A stretch of DNA of 64,000 nucleotides from Phoronis australis (Eukaryota > Phoronida > Phoronidae). The stretch spans positions 610,148-674,147 of the forward strand of contig NMRA01000048.1 in NCBI GenBank assembly GCA_002633005.1, given 5' to 3'. A program made the translations under genes and the position numbers. Positions within the stretch are counted from its first letter, which is position 1. The number at the start of each line of letters is the position of its first letter. Under the pieces are notes generated by a model. It was not told where the DNA came from and did no database searches. It saw only the letters and a program-made list of their open reading frames with translations. Positions 1-12,828 of the stretch are shown in pieces.

Positions 1-744
1 GTCATTATAAAATGGCTGCCGAAAAGCAATGCACATTTGAACAACTCGGCTTAAGTAAAAGAAAACGTTTGAATCAACAAATACTATATATTTGTGAGAG
101 TTAAATCAAGTCCTATTCAGATCATAACTTTGAAGTGGAATAATTGGGTGAGTAAGACAACAAGCCGGTTTTATGCTTAGGCGGACGACTATAGGGTTTC
201 GGAGTGTAAATGACAAATTTGCGCGATCTTAGTGGTTTCTCTTGAAAACAAAACGAAAAAAATAAAACGCTTGCAGTGGACTAACATGCTGTTTTTAAGA
301 TACATTTGAAAAAAGCCACTCACTCACTGTTTACAAGTCCGGGTGTTCGTTTTACGTTCGTAAGCAGACGAACGCTGGAAGTTTCAACGCTAGATGTCGC
401 GGGACCGCGCAGAAGAGGAATAATATCAGAGACCGTTAGCGTCTTTGATAATATCGTTCACGACTTCAGGGCATTCACGACTTTAGGACCTCCGACGTTA
501 CTATCTTGGCAAAACCTCATCAAAAACTTTCAACTTCAAAGGCAATCTAAAAGTTTTTTGATGTGTACAAGACATTTATTGGTTAAAACTGCATCTCCTA
601 AGCCATGTGTTTGTCATTCATTTTGGCAATGCACGAATAAGGTCAATGGGTCATAGGTCAAAGGCAAGGTGAGTTTATACTGAACGGATGTTAGACTGCC
701 AGGACGAATCGGATTTTCTGAACAGGCAAGACCCAAGGAGCAGC
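1..744 (+). other. Upstream region of the FMN reductase-like gene
   Basis: This stretch lies upstream of the first coding exon. An open frame at 306-656 shows no recognisable domain and I do not call it. A donor-like GTGAGT at about 669 and a weak acceptor-like CAG at about 725 would bracket a very short 5' UTR intron, which is doubtful. An in-frame ATG at 688 could extend the protein by 19 residues. I see no TATA box or other clear promoter element. Confidence 0.3.
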
Positions 745-3700
745 ATGTCATCTGCACTCAAAGTTGTTATGTTTCTGGGTAGTGTTAGAGAAGGACGATT
801 TGCCGACAGAGTTGGGAAATTTGTACGCGGTTATTTGGAAAAAACCGGGCATTCAGTAGATGTTTTAGGTACTGTGATAGTAGTGGTAGAGACCACAGGC
901 GTCCTCAGCTTCTGATCGTCCCCAATACACTACATATAATGTAGTGTATTGGGGACGATCAGAAAGAAGCTGAGGACGCCTGTGGTAGAGACTAGAGTTT
1001 TGTTTGACAGGGTTTTTGCCTGACCATCCATGCCCTCCATGGGCATGACATGATAGGGCATGGTCTGATCGCAGGCAATCACAACCACAGGCACTCACCT
1101 GCGTTATTTACTATGTCATAGCGGCCTATGAGCGGCTGATTAAACTGAGGTGCCTGTGGGTGTGCCGTGGTAACAACAGCAGTCCATAAGGCATTACTCG
1201 ATCAATTGCATGGCCTAGTGAACTGAAGTGACCCTTGAGTTTGAGTGTTAGACAGTGACCCCGGTCTCTAGCTGGCGCTTCATACGCTTGAAACTTTTTG
1301 GGGACTTACACCTCACACCGACTAAAAGATCATAGTCATTGTTATAAATATCTTATGCGCATAGAGGGACACCTTAAATTAGGCTTAGGAGGCCGTCGAT
1401 GTCTTTAATTCCTTCCAACTCGAGCAAATACTTCCGTAATAAAACTTTTTCTTCGAGCAGTCCCTCTTTCAGTTTCCAAAATCGGTAGCTGGCCATTTTT
1501 ACACTGGGCATACCAGGGGATATCACTTCATACCACAGCCGCATGCAGTGTTAAAAATACAGTTACCGATTTTAGGAACTGAACGAAGGACTGCTCAAAG
1601 ATAAAGTTTGATAAGTGTGAAAAGTTTGAAGTATGAAACACCTATGGGAGTTACACCGTCTTTACTGAGCCAGCTAGAGACTGTGGTCACTGTCTACTTG
1701 AGTGTGTGATCTAAAGTTTCATCTTAAAGACAATTAGTGCCATCAACCTGCAACTAATAATGGAACTAGACAGCTTTTGAACTTGTGAATTGGCCGTAGA
1801 AGTTTTGCTAAAATTTACTACTTAGTAATTTACTTATGAATTCAGTAACTGAGAGTTCCTTAATTCTTCGCCTTTGCAGGGATATTTGCATTGTTGTAGG
1901 CATAATCAACAGAGTCATGACTAAGCAAAATCACCATGCAAGCCCAACATCCAATGGCATAACTTTTTTGCTGATTCATCTGTGGCTAGGTTGAAATCAA
2001 TCGTGCAGATATCATAATTTTGCTGAATCACTATATGTCAATTGATTCAATACTAGTGATTACGATAGTGGAGATGCTTCCGTTTTGGGATATATAAAGA
2101 TGTTATTTGTATCACATAATAAAATTGGCTGTAGGAAGCTAGGGGGACCAATGTTTTATAAGAAGGTTTGTGAGAGTCATACAATGACAATGTTGGAATG
2201 AGCTGTTTCTCTTTTTCATTTTTAATGATGTTTAGCCTTTCTTATTAAGGGGTCGTCCCCTTTCAGATGGAGACCTCTCTCGGAGGGGCCCTGGGCAGCC
2301 CTTGGCTATTGCCCCTTTGCTCCTCTATAAATGTGCCGCTGTCAACTATTCATGAGGGAAGATGAGATTCCAAATTTATGGCAAAAATTGTGCTAAGCAC
2401 AGCAGTATAAAGACATTTGGCCCAAACAAAGAGGTTGTAGACTCATCAAAAGGATGAAACCGTTTGTAGGAAATGAAGATCACCATTTGTTAATTGCACA
2501 AAAGGAATGTTTCCTATGGTTTTATAACGATACCTTTTTCCATAAGAATATTTCTTTTAAAGATCATTACTTGAAGTTGTTAGCAAGAAACTTGCACGTC
2601 GTACATAATGTCGGGGTATTATTTTTGTGACTGTGTACATCAAGTACACTTGTCGAAGGGATTAAAGTACTCAAAGTACTATACATGTATATATACTGAC
2701 AATCGGGGTCCAAAAATTTCAGTGATATTTGGAGTTCAAGTTTAACCCATAGTAGCTACTTCTGAAATGAATCAAAAAACATATTGACCCGAATAAATTC
2801 GTAAAATTTCTTGTGGGGTCCCCAAACCCATTGGGATGCCCAGTGTCTGGTTGCCTGTCTAGAATCTGCGAGAATGCCTTCAGGAATTGCTAACAGTCAA
2901 TTTTGATAAACAATGAATTGGTTGGATTCTGATTTACATATTTGTGCATCTACGAAAATCAACTGATTCATAGACGTTTTTTGACATTTAGAAGCTAATC
3001 TTGTACGAATGTGTCGTGTATTCAATGAACTTAGGGTAGTTGCAGATGGAATTTGGGAAGTTCTAGAGTCAGACTAGACAATTTTTGCCAAATGTGAGAG
3101 CAGTTCTACAGTGTCCCAAAATGTACTCACAATTCAAATGACAATAAATGGATTAGTAGTAAAGGTTCTCAGGCAAAAACAGAAGTATTTCTTACCCATT
3201 TAGCTTTCGTCCACCATGGGTGTAGGACTTCGTCCGAATGATACGGACATCCTATGCAGATGACACATATGCAGACAGCACCCGATCATAGATATGTGGC
3301 AACTCAATGCCAAGGTTCCTGTTTATAGCGGGGTTACCACGCTTGAACTTGATAGCTTCCCTGATTTTTCTGGGAATATCTGTTGTCAATGTCAATAATA
3401 TTCAGACTCCCTGTAAATCTCATAGTCAAAACTGTGAGCATGCTTCGATATGGCATAGTGGTTACGTAAAATGCTCATCACACAATCATAGGGCCATGGG
3501 TATTCCTCGTTTTTGACAACCTATTGTCCCCAATACCCGTAGTTAATGTCTCTTCTCTGTTCTGTGCAGATTGCAATTGAGATGAATGTTCTGAACTGAA
3601 TGATGGAGAATAATTAGGGAGCCGTGAGGTACTAAATCTGGAAGCCTGTGGGCATTTGTATTCACATGTACTTTTAGATTTTTAAGTTTAAACTGCTAAT

Positions 3701-6700
3701 TAAGTAAGCACTATATAAACACTGGCATTCGTAGCTTCTCTATTGAACTTAAGGTTCCAAAGTGCTCTAACCTGATTGACATTTTAGTATTTACAGTTAG
3801 TGGGATGTTAACACCTGGCATGAACAAAATTGCTCAGATAGTTTATATGAAGACAACTTGCAAAATAGCTTTTAAAGCTTCATTATGGTAAAATCTCCAG
3901 TTATGGATAAAAACATTTGCCTAAATTGCCTTGTCTTCATTTTTCAATGGGTCCTGTCCACACACAGACTTGCCCTAGAACAACTTGCATTTGCCTATTG
4001 CACTTAAGCAGAGCGTCCAAACATACATATGATAATTAGCTCAAGGCAGTCGCTCTGTCCATGGTTTACCTTCACAAAAATGACAGGAAAGAAGACAATG
4101 TTAGTAACTGCGCAAGTGTGCAGTTAATATTTACTTCTGCCGTGCGCCAGATTTGCAGCCACACAGAGATTAGAAGTGGCCCAAGTTACCCTGGAACAAG
4201 TTACCCTACCTCACTAAGGTGGAGTTGGTTGTCACAAGTGAAAAGAGTTGCACTAGTTTGTTTAGTGTCTAAACAGCTCCTAAACGTACCAACGGCTGGT
4301 TTCATGAGTAACTTCGTACTAGGGAGTCTGTGTGTGGATAGTACTTAACGTTGTATGAATACTACAACTCACCAATTTTTTTAACATTGTCTGGTATTTT
4401 ACAGAACTTGAACCTGGGAAAGCAGTAATTTGAAGGTACTGTTTATGGAAAAATGAGAAAATATAATTTGATTTGTCCGCCATAATGTGAGATTTTACCG
4501 TGTTTGGTTTCCATTGTTCACTGCAACCGGTTTATACTATGAATTAATACAGACACATTGTGCTTTCATTCTAGATCCCAAGGAACTTAAATTTCCATTA
4601 TTGGAAAAAGCCCTTCACCATTACAAGGACCAATCTCAAGCACCAGAACTATTACGCACATGTGGTGACAAGATAAAGAATGCCGACGCCTTCGTAATTG
4701 TCACCTGCGAATACAACCATGGTGTACCACCTGCTCTAGCGAATCTCCTTGACTACTTCGGGTCAAGCATGTATTCTTATAAGCCAAGTGGGATAGTTTG
4801 TTACTCAGCTGGTAAGTGAACAGTTCTTAACTTAATTTTGTTAGTTAGTTTGGATGCTGATATTATTTTGCAGACACCTCACACCTAATTGCCATTTTGA
4901 TTTCAAGAGTCTGACAAAAGTCATATGTTACTTTTAGTTGATGCATGGTGCCAATTTTAGACTTTTACGTTTTCCTCTGTATCTTTGGAGTTCCTTGAGG
5001 GATTTTCATGAAATTTGGCAGATAGGTTTTTAATAAAGAGGTAATGATGCCATTCCGTTTTCAGGTGGACTTTATGCCACTTTGTAGCCATTTTTATTAT
5101 TTTTGCGTCCGTTTTCTGGCGTACATCTTCCTATCATCCATAAGACTCAAAGGATCGTTATGAAAATTTCCAGATATGTTCCTGATGGACAGGTCACGAA
5201 TGACGTTGACTTTCGGACGAGTTTAACTACTGTGTCACCCCTAGTGGTGATTTTGTTTTGTTTTTTGCGTCAGCAGCCGAATCTCCTCAACCCTTTGAAG
5301 GAGCTTTGAATTAGAAAACTGTATTCCTATGGAGCCGACGACAAATGGTTACCAGTATCGAACTGATCCAAATACCACTGTGCCCCCTAGTGGCAACAAT
5401 TTTGCCTCAGTTCATTAATGTATCTTTAAAAATTTGGGAAATAGGTTTCTATTAAGGAGACGACAACACCTTCCCATTTGCGGATAGATTTGATATTTTG
5501 ACTCTGTGCCACCTGGTGGCCATTTTTGCGTCCGTTTTCTGGCATTCGCCTTCCTCTCTGCTATACTGCTTTAAAGGATCAGTATGAAAATTTTCAGGTG
5601 TGTTCCGTATGAGAAGACCACGTCTGACGTTTGACTACGAATTTTTCTATGTGGCCCTGAAGTGGTGATTTTGTTTTTGTGTCTGAAGCTGAATCGCCTT
5701 CACCCTTTTTAGAAGCTTTGCGAAATTTGAAAGATGTGTTCCTGTGGAGCCAACGACAAGTGTTAACAAGTGCTGAATTGGTCCAAATACCACTGTGCCC
5801 TGTAGTTGCAAAATGTTTTTTTTAAGTTTGCCTCTGTATCCTCGGAGTTCAATGTATGTTTAGAAATTTGGCAAATAGGTCCAATTAAGGAGAAGACAGC
5901 ACCTCACCATTTTTGAAAAGTTGTTATTTTCTGCGTCCTCTATAGCCATTTAAAAAATTTACGCATGCTTTTGACATCTGCCTCTGTATCTGCCAAACCA
6001 CACAAAGGATCATTAGGAAAATTGACGGTTGTGTTTCTGATCTGAACACCCAGACTGATCTTGATTTTCGGAGTCCGACGTTTTTGACTATTCTGGCGAT
6101 CCCTAGCGACAAGTTTGCTTTTTAGTGTCTATGGCTGTTTCTCCTGAACGATTTAAAGGATCTTTGTGAAATTTGGCAGATGGGTTCCCACATTTCAACA
6201 GATGACGATAAGTTTCAGAAGAATCATACTATAACTAATGCCTCCTGGTGTCAATTGTTTTTTCTGTTTGCTTCTTAATCTAAGGAGTTCCTTGGTTTGT
6301 TTTCATGAAATAGTTTTGTATTACAGAAACGGTGCCACCTTCTCAATTCAGATGGGTTTGATGCATTCTGTGCCTTCTAATGGCGATTTTTGTGATATCA
6401 AAAATACCCACAGAAGCACACTGTTTGTGATGCCGTCGTGGGTGCATTTCAACACTCCGCATTGCTCTTGTTATAAAATGGCAATATACACAGACCGCAG
6501 TGTACACTAGACCGAAGGTTCAAACAGCACTGCATGCTGTCACTATGGATAAGACTTGATGCTTTTGTATCTTCAAACTATAGATTTTAACTGAGTAAAA
6601 GAAAAAATATTTTTTGTAAGCAGAAAGCCTGTAGAATTTGAATTTTACCTTTCACCAATCTGTCATTGATGATTCAGTCGCATGACCATGTCTATTTAGT

Positions 6701-7182
6701 AAAATCTATCAAAAAAGAGAGGTCCGTTGATAGCAAAACAATGGTAGCAATAACACGATTGGACAAAATTCCTTCTTTAAAAATGTTCAGAATGAAATTT
6801 CAAAGGTGCTGTTACAATGTTCTAACTTGTTTTGTTTTCGTCTTGTGCAAGTCCTATTTTTGATAGCCCCTCATGCAAAAAACGAAACATTTTATGAACA
6901 ATTCAAAAACTCTTGAATGAACTGATTTTTATTTTCAATGCACTTTCAGGGCAGTATGGCGGAATGAGGGCAGCGATGCCTCTGAGAGCCATGTTGGGTG
7001 AACTGGGATGTATCAGTGTGTCCAACATATTTGGCATACCCGTCGTGTACGAAGCTCTGAATGAGAATGGGGAGCCATTGAATGAACACATGGAGAAGGG
7101 GGCCAAAAGGATGATCACCCAGTTGGACTGGATGGCGCATGCCATGAAGAATCACCGAGCGGCGCACGGTGTGCCACAGTAG
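745..7182 (+). CDS. NADPH-dependent FMN reductase family protein, three exons, 197 aa
   Basis: Exons are 745-868, 4575-4811 and 6950-7182 (stop TAG). Both introns are phase 1 with GT/AG ends, and the joined frame is continuous. Family members bind FMN in a flavodoxin-like fold and reduce flavins or quinones with NAD(P)H in the cytosol. Visible motifs are the phosphate-binding loop GSVREGR (residues 12-18), the flavin-contacting segment EYNHGVPPAL (87-96), equivalent to the PEYN motif of bacterial and yeast members, and the glycine-rich SAGQYGGMR (119-127) that spans the exon 2/3 junction. Length fits the family (about 180-200 aa). I chose the ATG at 745 because it gives the usual short lead into the first beta strand (LKVVMFLGS); the ATG at 688 would add 19 residues. 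No signal peptide or membrane segment is seen. The exact physiological substrate cannot be told from sequence. Confidence 0.9.
892..986. repeat. Near-perfect 44/48 nt foldback hairpin in intron 1
   Basis: The arms 892-935 and 939-986 are inverted complements apart from a 4-nt bulge in the right arm, with a 3-nt loop (ATA). The hairpin is flanked by an 11-nt direct repeat GTGGTAGAGAC (883-893 and 982-992). It starts only 24 nt after the exon 1 donor. It could be a tiny foldback element or MITE, or a hairpin RNA precursor. I see no coding potential. Confidence 0.85.
993..4574 (+). other. Rest of intron 1 of the FMN reductase-like gene
   Basis: This is AT-rich intronic sequence without a recognisable coding exon, RNA gene or complete mobile element. 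Short open frames (3307-3516, 4061-4348) have no family resemblance I can recognise. Confidence 0.5.
4960..6470 (+). repeat. Tandem degenerate cassette array with GCCCCCTAGTGGC words (intron 2)
   Basis: Diverged units of roughly 150-170 bp follow one another. Most carry the same landmarks: a 'tatctcctaaaccctttga' lead, an 'aaatttggcagat' segment, and a block such as GTGCCCCCTAGTGGCA (5390-5405) or GTGCCACCTGGTGGC (5506-5520) followed by a T-rich run. The array ends with the family tail 'gcatttcaacactccgcattg' near 6446. All units run in the gene's direction. The same family recurs at about 18.6-21.4, 27.4-28.9, 34.3-34.6 and 35.6-35.9 kb. Confidence 0.75.
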
Positions 7183-7312
7183 TTCATTAACATATTTGTT
7201 GTCATGGAGTTTAAAAGTTTCTTATTACTTGGGCTACCTTACTGCATCAATGAACAGTTAGTTGTTCCTAGAATGGTTGCAGAACTGTTGTATAGTTGCT
7301 ATTGGTGGTTTA

Positions 7313-8630
7313 CCCTAGGTCAGTCATATTTTAGTCACATGAAAACGGATTCATTTTTGCTATGACTGAAATGTGACTAGAGATTACCCATAATACATTT
7401 GTAGGTTTAGTCACATTTTAGTCACTTCATGTGAATAATCAGGACATACTAAAGCGTTAGTCAATGACTGAATGGCCAGACATTCTAGTCATGACTAGAG
7501 TTTCATTGACCTTAGTTTAGGATATACTAGTATTATTGACTAGAGTTTGAGACTGTTTAGTCATTGACTGGAGCTATTAGTAAGTCCCAAATTTGCAAAT
7601 GAAGCGACTAGAGCTCTAGTCACTGACTAATAATTTAGTCATGACTAGAGGTGAAGGCTATTTTGTCTTGACTAGAGTTTTAGTGACAACTTGTTTCCAT
7701 GCAATGTATGTGATATTGAAGCACCAGCTGACACATCTGTGATCAGTTGTTATATATTACAAACAATGTCTACAATACTGTGTAATATATGAAAAGAATC
7801 ATTCAATACAATACAGAAACGTATGAAAATTTTCCTCAAATATTTGTTGACGAACATAATCAAGGATTTCTTCGATTTTCTGAAGTACAAGATTAACTCC
7901 GAAACTGTAATGAGTGGAAGTTGCATAAGAATTCATGTTAATACCAGTGGAGATTGGCGAACCAGAGAAAAAGCTCAGTCTAAGAAAAAGGCTCATTAAA
8001 GCTAGTTCCGTAACTGACTGCATATAATAACCATATATAGGAATATCCCAATGTTTGCGTCAAAAAAATATGAAGTCCAAGCCCGAGGCATTCAAATCAA
8101 ATATACTTCAACTTAGAACTCCTAAACCTTAACTCTCCTGTAAATATTAGATAAGTGTTAATAAATTCTTCGTAACATTGTGACTCAATATATGATTAAA
8201 ATTGCAATGCTGTGGACAGTCATGCTTTCCTTCAAACTTAGTCAAGGTCAACATGTCTCACTTGAGGTTGGGAATTAAGGCGATCTAAAATGATACTGAC
8301 CTAATTCAGCACACAAGTAGTTTCTGTACAAAAACACGATGTAATGTTTCCCACCTTTTATGAGAATCCTGATATTTAGTGATAACCTTATGAGTTCAGT
8401 AACAGTTACACCTTGTGAAGGCAAAGATACATTAGTCAGGATTTAGTCTCTCCCATAAATCCAGAGACATATTAGTTACACCCATATATTATCTTTATGG
8501 AATTATGTCTATCACATATTCTAAGACATTCTTGTCACATTCTAGCCATAACTAATTACTTTGTCACATTCTAGTCATGACTAATTATTTAGTCACAGAT
8601 TAGGCGCATATTAGTCATGACTAAGCTGGG
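7313..8630. mobile_element. Putative TA-flanked DNA transposon rich in TAGTCATGACTA words
   Basis: The ends read TA|CCCTAGGTCAGTCAT and, inverted from the right, TA|CCCCAGCTTAGTCAT, so 14 of 17 positions match including the TA duplication. Subterminal DNA on both sides is filled with TAGTCATGACTA, TAGTCAC and CTAGAG words. It starts about 130 bp after the stop codon of the FMN reductase-like gene, so it may lie in the 3' UTR. No transposase frame is visible, so it is probably non-autonomous. Part of it is copied in the repeat at 61866-63781. Confidence 0.55.
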
Positions 8631-9594
8631 GTAAAGTTTGATTTCTTGACACTATTATTGCATTTCAGTGTTGAATAGTTTGCCTCAATCAGCTACTGTT
8701 TTAATGAGAAGAAAATGAACAGATAAGTGTTTGTAATTTAGACTAAATATCGATGAACAAAAATCCCTTGAAGTGTGGTGACTACACGGTAATTTTGGTA
8801 GCCAACAGTTTCCTTCACTCATGAAGTGTAAATACTGGTAGTTATTTACAGTTTCCATCATTCATGGTGAGTGGTGATACAATGGCATGCTTGAGGGATT
8901 ACATTTCTACTTTGTGGTGACATAAGATGATGCGAAGTCAAGTTCAAGGTTCACTTGACTTAAGTAGACATTTAAATGATCAAATATTTTTCTTTTGAAA
9001 CTAAATTGTTGCAAAGATCATTGGAATGGAAAGTAATGAAAATCCACTCAAAGCATTAACTTAGTTACAAAATAGCTCCAATACGAGTATCAACTGTTGT
9101 GATGGGACAATGAATATTATTGTTAGGTATGATCAGAAAAACTTGTGCGACTATTACTTATAATGCTTCAAAGAACTTGAGCTAGTTTGTGATTGGGTGT
9201 GAAATAATCTGACACATTTTGCATATTTTGGCACTGTGTCTAAATGTACACCAAAGAATATGTGTACCTTGAAATCTTGAAATTTCAGCAACTTACTTCC
9301 TGCATAAGAAATCTGATTACTCTTCTGGATTGTGCTTCAATTTGTAGTGCTATTTTGTGATAATCTCTTGTTAGCTTTATTTGGCTGTTGGCATAAAATG
9401 TTAAAATAATTTTTGGTGATAATAAAATTTGAAAATGAAGGCATGCTTGTAGACAAGGGGTGTTTGACGGGTGGAAAAGTGGCACTCCCGCCAGCAGCCG
9501 AGGTTTTCTGAAGAAACTGACCTCTGAGCAGTTTTGGTCAGTCTCGTCTGGTCCAATTTTATTATTGATTCTGACTTATCACGCTTGAATGACA
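7656..9594 (+). repeat. 1.9 kb long repeat, copy 1
   Basis: This segment matches 61866-63781 in the same orientation at high identity, with small indels. It begins inside the putative transposon at 7313-8630 and continues nearly 1 kb beyond its right end. Small open frames inside it (for example 7799-8023 on -) are broken in the other copy, so it is not coding. Confidence 0.9.
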
Positions 9595-12500
9595 GTGGCA
9601 TATCAAGCAAGGTTCCATCAAAGAAGTGAACTTTTGATTTAAACCACTCACTGCCATAAAGTGGTTTTTAAGACGGACAAGACCATTTGGCAGCTAATAA
9701 AGGTAATTTCCTCCTATCTAAAATTCTGCAATATTTTCATGAGGAAAAGTGCACAAGTCTTAATGAAAAACTCTACATGAATCTTTTTCTGACAACTTAA
9801 ATTGATTCGACTTTTAAAGGTGTAAAGCAGGATGTGCATCACAAAAGTGCTTTTTGTACGTGCAATATCTGCCGGCACTGCATGCTCTTAGCTGCAGATG
9901 TCATTCACAAAGAATTGCATCAATCCCTGAATTGGCTGTACAAAATTCTTGTTGATATCTTTATAATTGCCAAGCAGTCATTTGCAGAAAAAGTGAACAC
10001 CACACTCACATTTAACTCAAAGCCTGTTTCAGCTGGTATTATGTCACAAAACTATTCGGAAGGCAGCATCTATTCAATGGAAATGTGCCAGGCAGCTATT
10101 GGATTGGTGTAACAAAGTTTGTCTTTAAAGTAATGCACAATTTCCCAAACTATATTTTTTGAAAGTTTAACCTTGGAGTATAGCTTTAAGTTGAAAAGAC
10201 CATCTTTAATTATCATAAAACGTAAAGCCACCCATCTGTTAAAAGCTTATTTAAATGGTTCCTCCCCATCCAAGAAACAAACTGAACTTCTATTAGGCAT
10301 TGAATTGGACCCCAGTCCCACACTGCACAGGCAGGGACAGTCCTGCACTGTGCACTAGTATAACACAGTACTGCACTGTGCATGTGCACTAGTACAACAA
10401 AGTATTGACCACTGCCCGCTTCTTCACTAATCACAGATGCACAGCAGAAGGCACTGCCCAAGTAGGTATAATTTATGTCACTGGCCCCCGTATTAGTTAT
10501 GCACCACACTGAAATGATCCGCACAATCCTCTGTATAAGTTCACTTCAGAAGGAGGCGATGACAGTTTTTGCCTTGTGCAGTACTCTGATCCCAAGTTTT
10601 CTCAATAGAACAAGGCAATAAACAGCAGTGTAGATCAGTAACCACAGGAATGATATCTGGGATATCTTGCATACGTAAAACCTGTAAGTATGGGTGTATA
10701 GACAGATAAATGAAGCACTTGTGCAAGGAAGTACCGTATTGTAAATACCTTTATTTATCACAAATACCATCTGTACTAATGTGAAATTCCTATTTTAGAC
10801 AATCAAAACTTATCACTCACTTTATAAAAAGACAAGTTTATATTTTTTACTAATAGCTAATTGATTACAGACACATAACCAACTTCAATATTGTATGTTC
10901 CACGTAGCCAAAAAACCCTCAACTCTGTGCTGTACAGACGCTATTGACTGCTGCCTGCATTCGTCATCATGCTGGCAATGGTGTAAGTTTGAACATTTTT
11001 CATTGCAAGAGATGGATCACATTTATAGCTTATAATTGTTTTAACATATAATTTTAAGCAAAGGTGATGATAGTAATTAGATCAGTGATATATTACGTTA
11101 AACTTTCTCCAGATTGAGACAGACTTCTGAATTCAGAACACAGTAATCATTGCTGAAATTTAATTTTTTTCACTGATCCTCAAATTTGAGGCATGAATGA
11201 TTTTTATATTCCTAACGCTGTGTTGTAGCATAGCAAGAATACTCTTGTAAGTTCACAAAAAGTGACTCTCATGACAAACATTTAAAAAATTACCAATCCC
11301 CTTGAATTTCTGACAGACAATTGTATGAATTTCTAAAAATTGGGACAAGGTCTGACTTTGATCAAAATAACTATTCACTGTCCCAAACTAGTGAATTTTT
11401 GCATAATTTTCAAATTCGGTGTGTAGTTAACTGTAAACCTGATGGATGACTGTTCTTGTTGAAAAGGTGATCTGGTTTAAGAAAAGAGGTTGTAAAAGTG
11501 ATGACAATTTTTTTGTTTAGTTTTTGATCTTAAGTGATGGTGTGGTAGTTTACACCAGCTTTACTATATATCGGTAAAAATATCAGTGACGAAAGGTAGA
11601 AATCAGAAGTGACAACAGATATCAATAGTCCAATTTAAAGTCATATGATCCGTTTGTAGACGTTTTAAAAACATCGTGAATCTGCATAAAAACCATTGAA
11701 ACATACTCTCTGACACTTAATTAGAACTTTTCGTAAGTATGGGGTCAATCTGTTGCCTGTACATATTTTTTCTTTTATTTTTTATTTTCTTAAAATCTGC
11801 GTGATCAAAACAAACGAATGTTGCCCATAATGCTGTGCGGTTTGACCTTTCGGCAACTAATCAGCTGTTTCCGGTACTGCTCCGAAGAAGAGAAGTTCGC
11901 CTTAACCAGGTAATTTATTCGTTTCTTGAACATTTTGATGACGATATTGCTCCCTGTATGAGCTGAACAGTCTAACTATTACTCTTAGAATTAGATGAAA
12001 CCATTACCTGTGGGAAAATTACGTACTCAATTTGATAGTAATCGTTGTGATCGAGTCGAGGGAGTCTGCAGTGGTACCCAGCCAGCTAGCGGTATCAAAA
12101 TACAGCTAGGTACCACTGTGTGTTTTTCNATCTGCATTGAATAAATCTATGTTTTCGATTATTTTTGGAAGCTTTCCCAGATTTCCGTAAAACTTCCAGT
12201 CTCAGATTTGGAAATTCTGGGTATTAGAAACGGCATAAAAATTGGTGCTGTGAATTCTGTTGAGATACGAAAAGATGTTATTGAAAGTATTTTTTGTCTG
12301 CATTAATTTAAACTAGCTCACCATTCTAACACAATGTGTCCTTTATCGATTACCACAATTGCCACGTTGAAAAGCCAATTCCCTTTACAACTTGGATTAT
12401 CACAGCCAGTCAGCCAGTGTAGCTGTAGCAGGTTCAGTGCACAAAAAATGAATTAGTATTCGGTGATACTATCGACTCTTCAAACCTTGCGACAGTACGC

Positions 12501-12828
12501 CTTTAGTTTAGCCGCTCAAACACGCTGTTCATTGGGTCCTTGGGCAGCTTTTTTTTTTAAATTGCTCTAACTTGACTGATCCCTCATTTCGTGCAATTTG
12601 GAGAGTGTTTACTTCCTGTATGAAATCCTCCTCCACTTGTGAAGACTCAGAAAATTCCATTAACGCGCATGTCATCAATTGCATTATTAGGTCGCTAGGT
12701 GTCGCGAGAGTAAAAATTATTTTGCGACTGGGTCACGTTTGCGAGCGGGGATGGTTACCTTTTGCGTATACGTTCACTACGGTCTCTGGTCACACGATAA
12801 ATGAGATTTTTCGGATGTAGTGGAACTG
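9595..12828. other. Intergenic region upstream of TYW3
   Basis: No convincing gene is seen. Short open frames at 9834-10112 and 10173-10358 have no recognisable motif. A direct repeat of a GCACTGTGCA-type word lies at about 10334-10395. An inverted repeat CAGTGGTACC...GGTACCACTG occupies 12069-12118. A single ambiguous base is at 12129. The last few hundred bases must hold the TYW3 promoter, but no clear element stands out. Confidence 0.45.

Noticed and set aside
306-656. 116-codon frame upstream of the FMN reductase-like gene
   Set aside because: No recognisable motif, no plausible splice connection to the real coding exon, and composition like the surrounding noncoding DNA.
9285-9610. - strand frames repeated at 63472-63806
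   Set aside because: They occur in both copies of the 1.9 kb repeat but have no domain, and equivalent frames elsewhere in the repeat are broken, so duplication explains their similarity.
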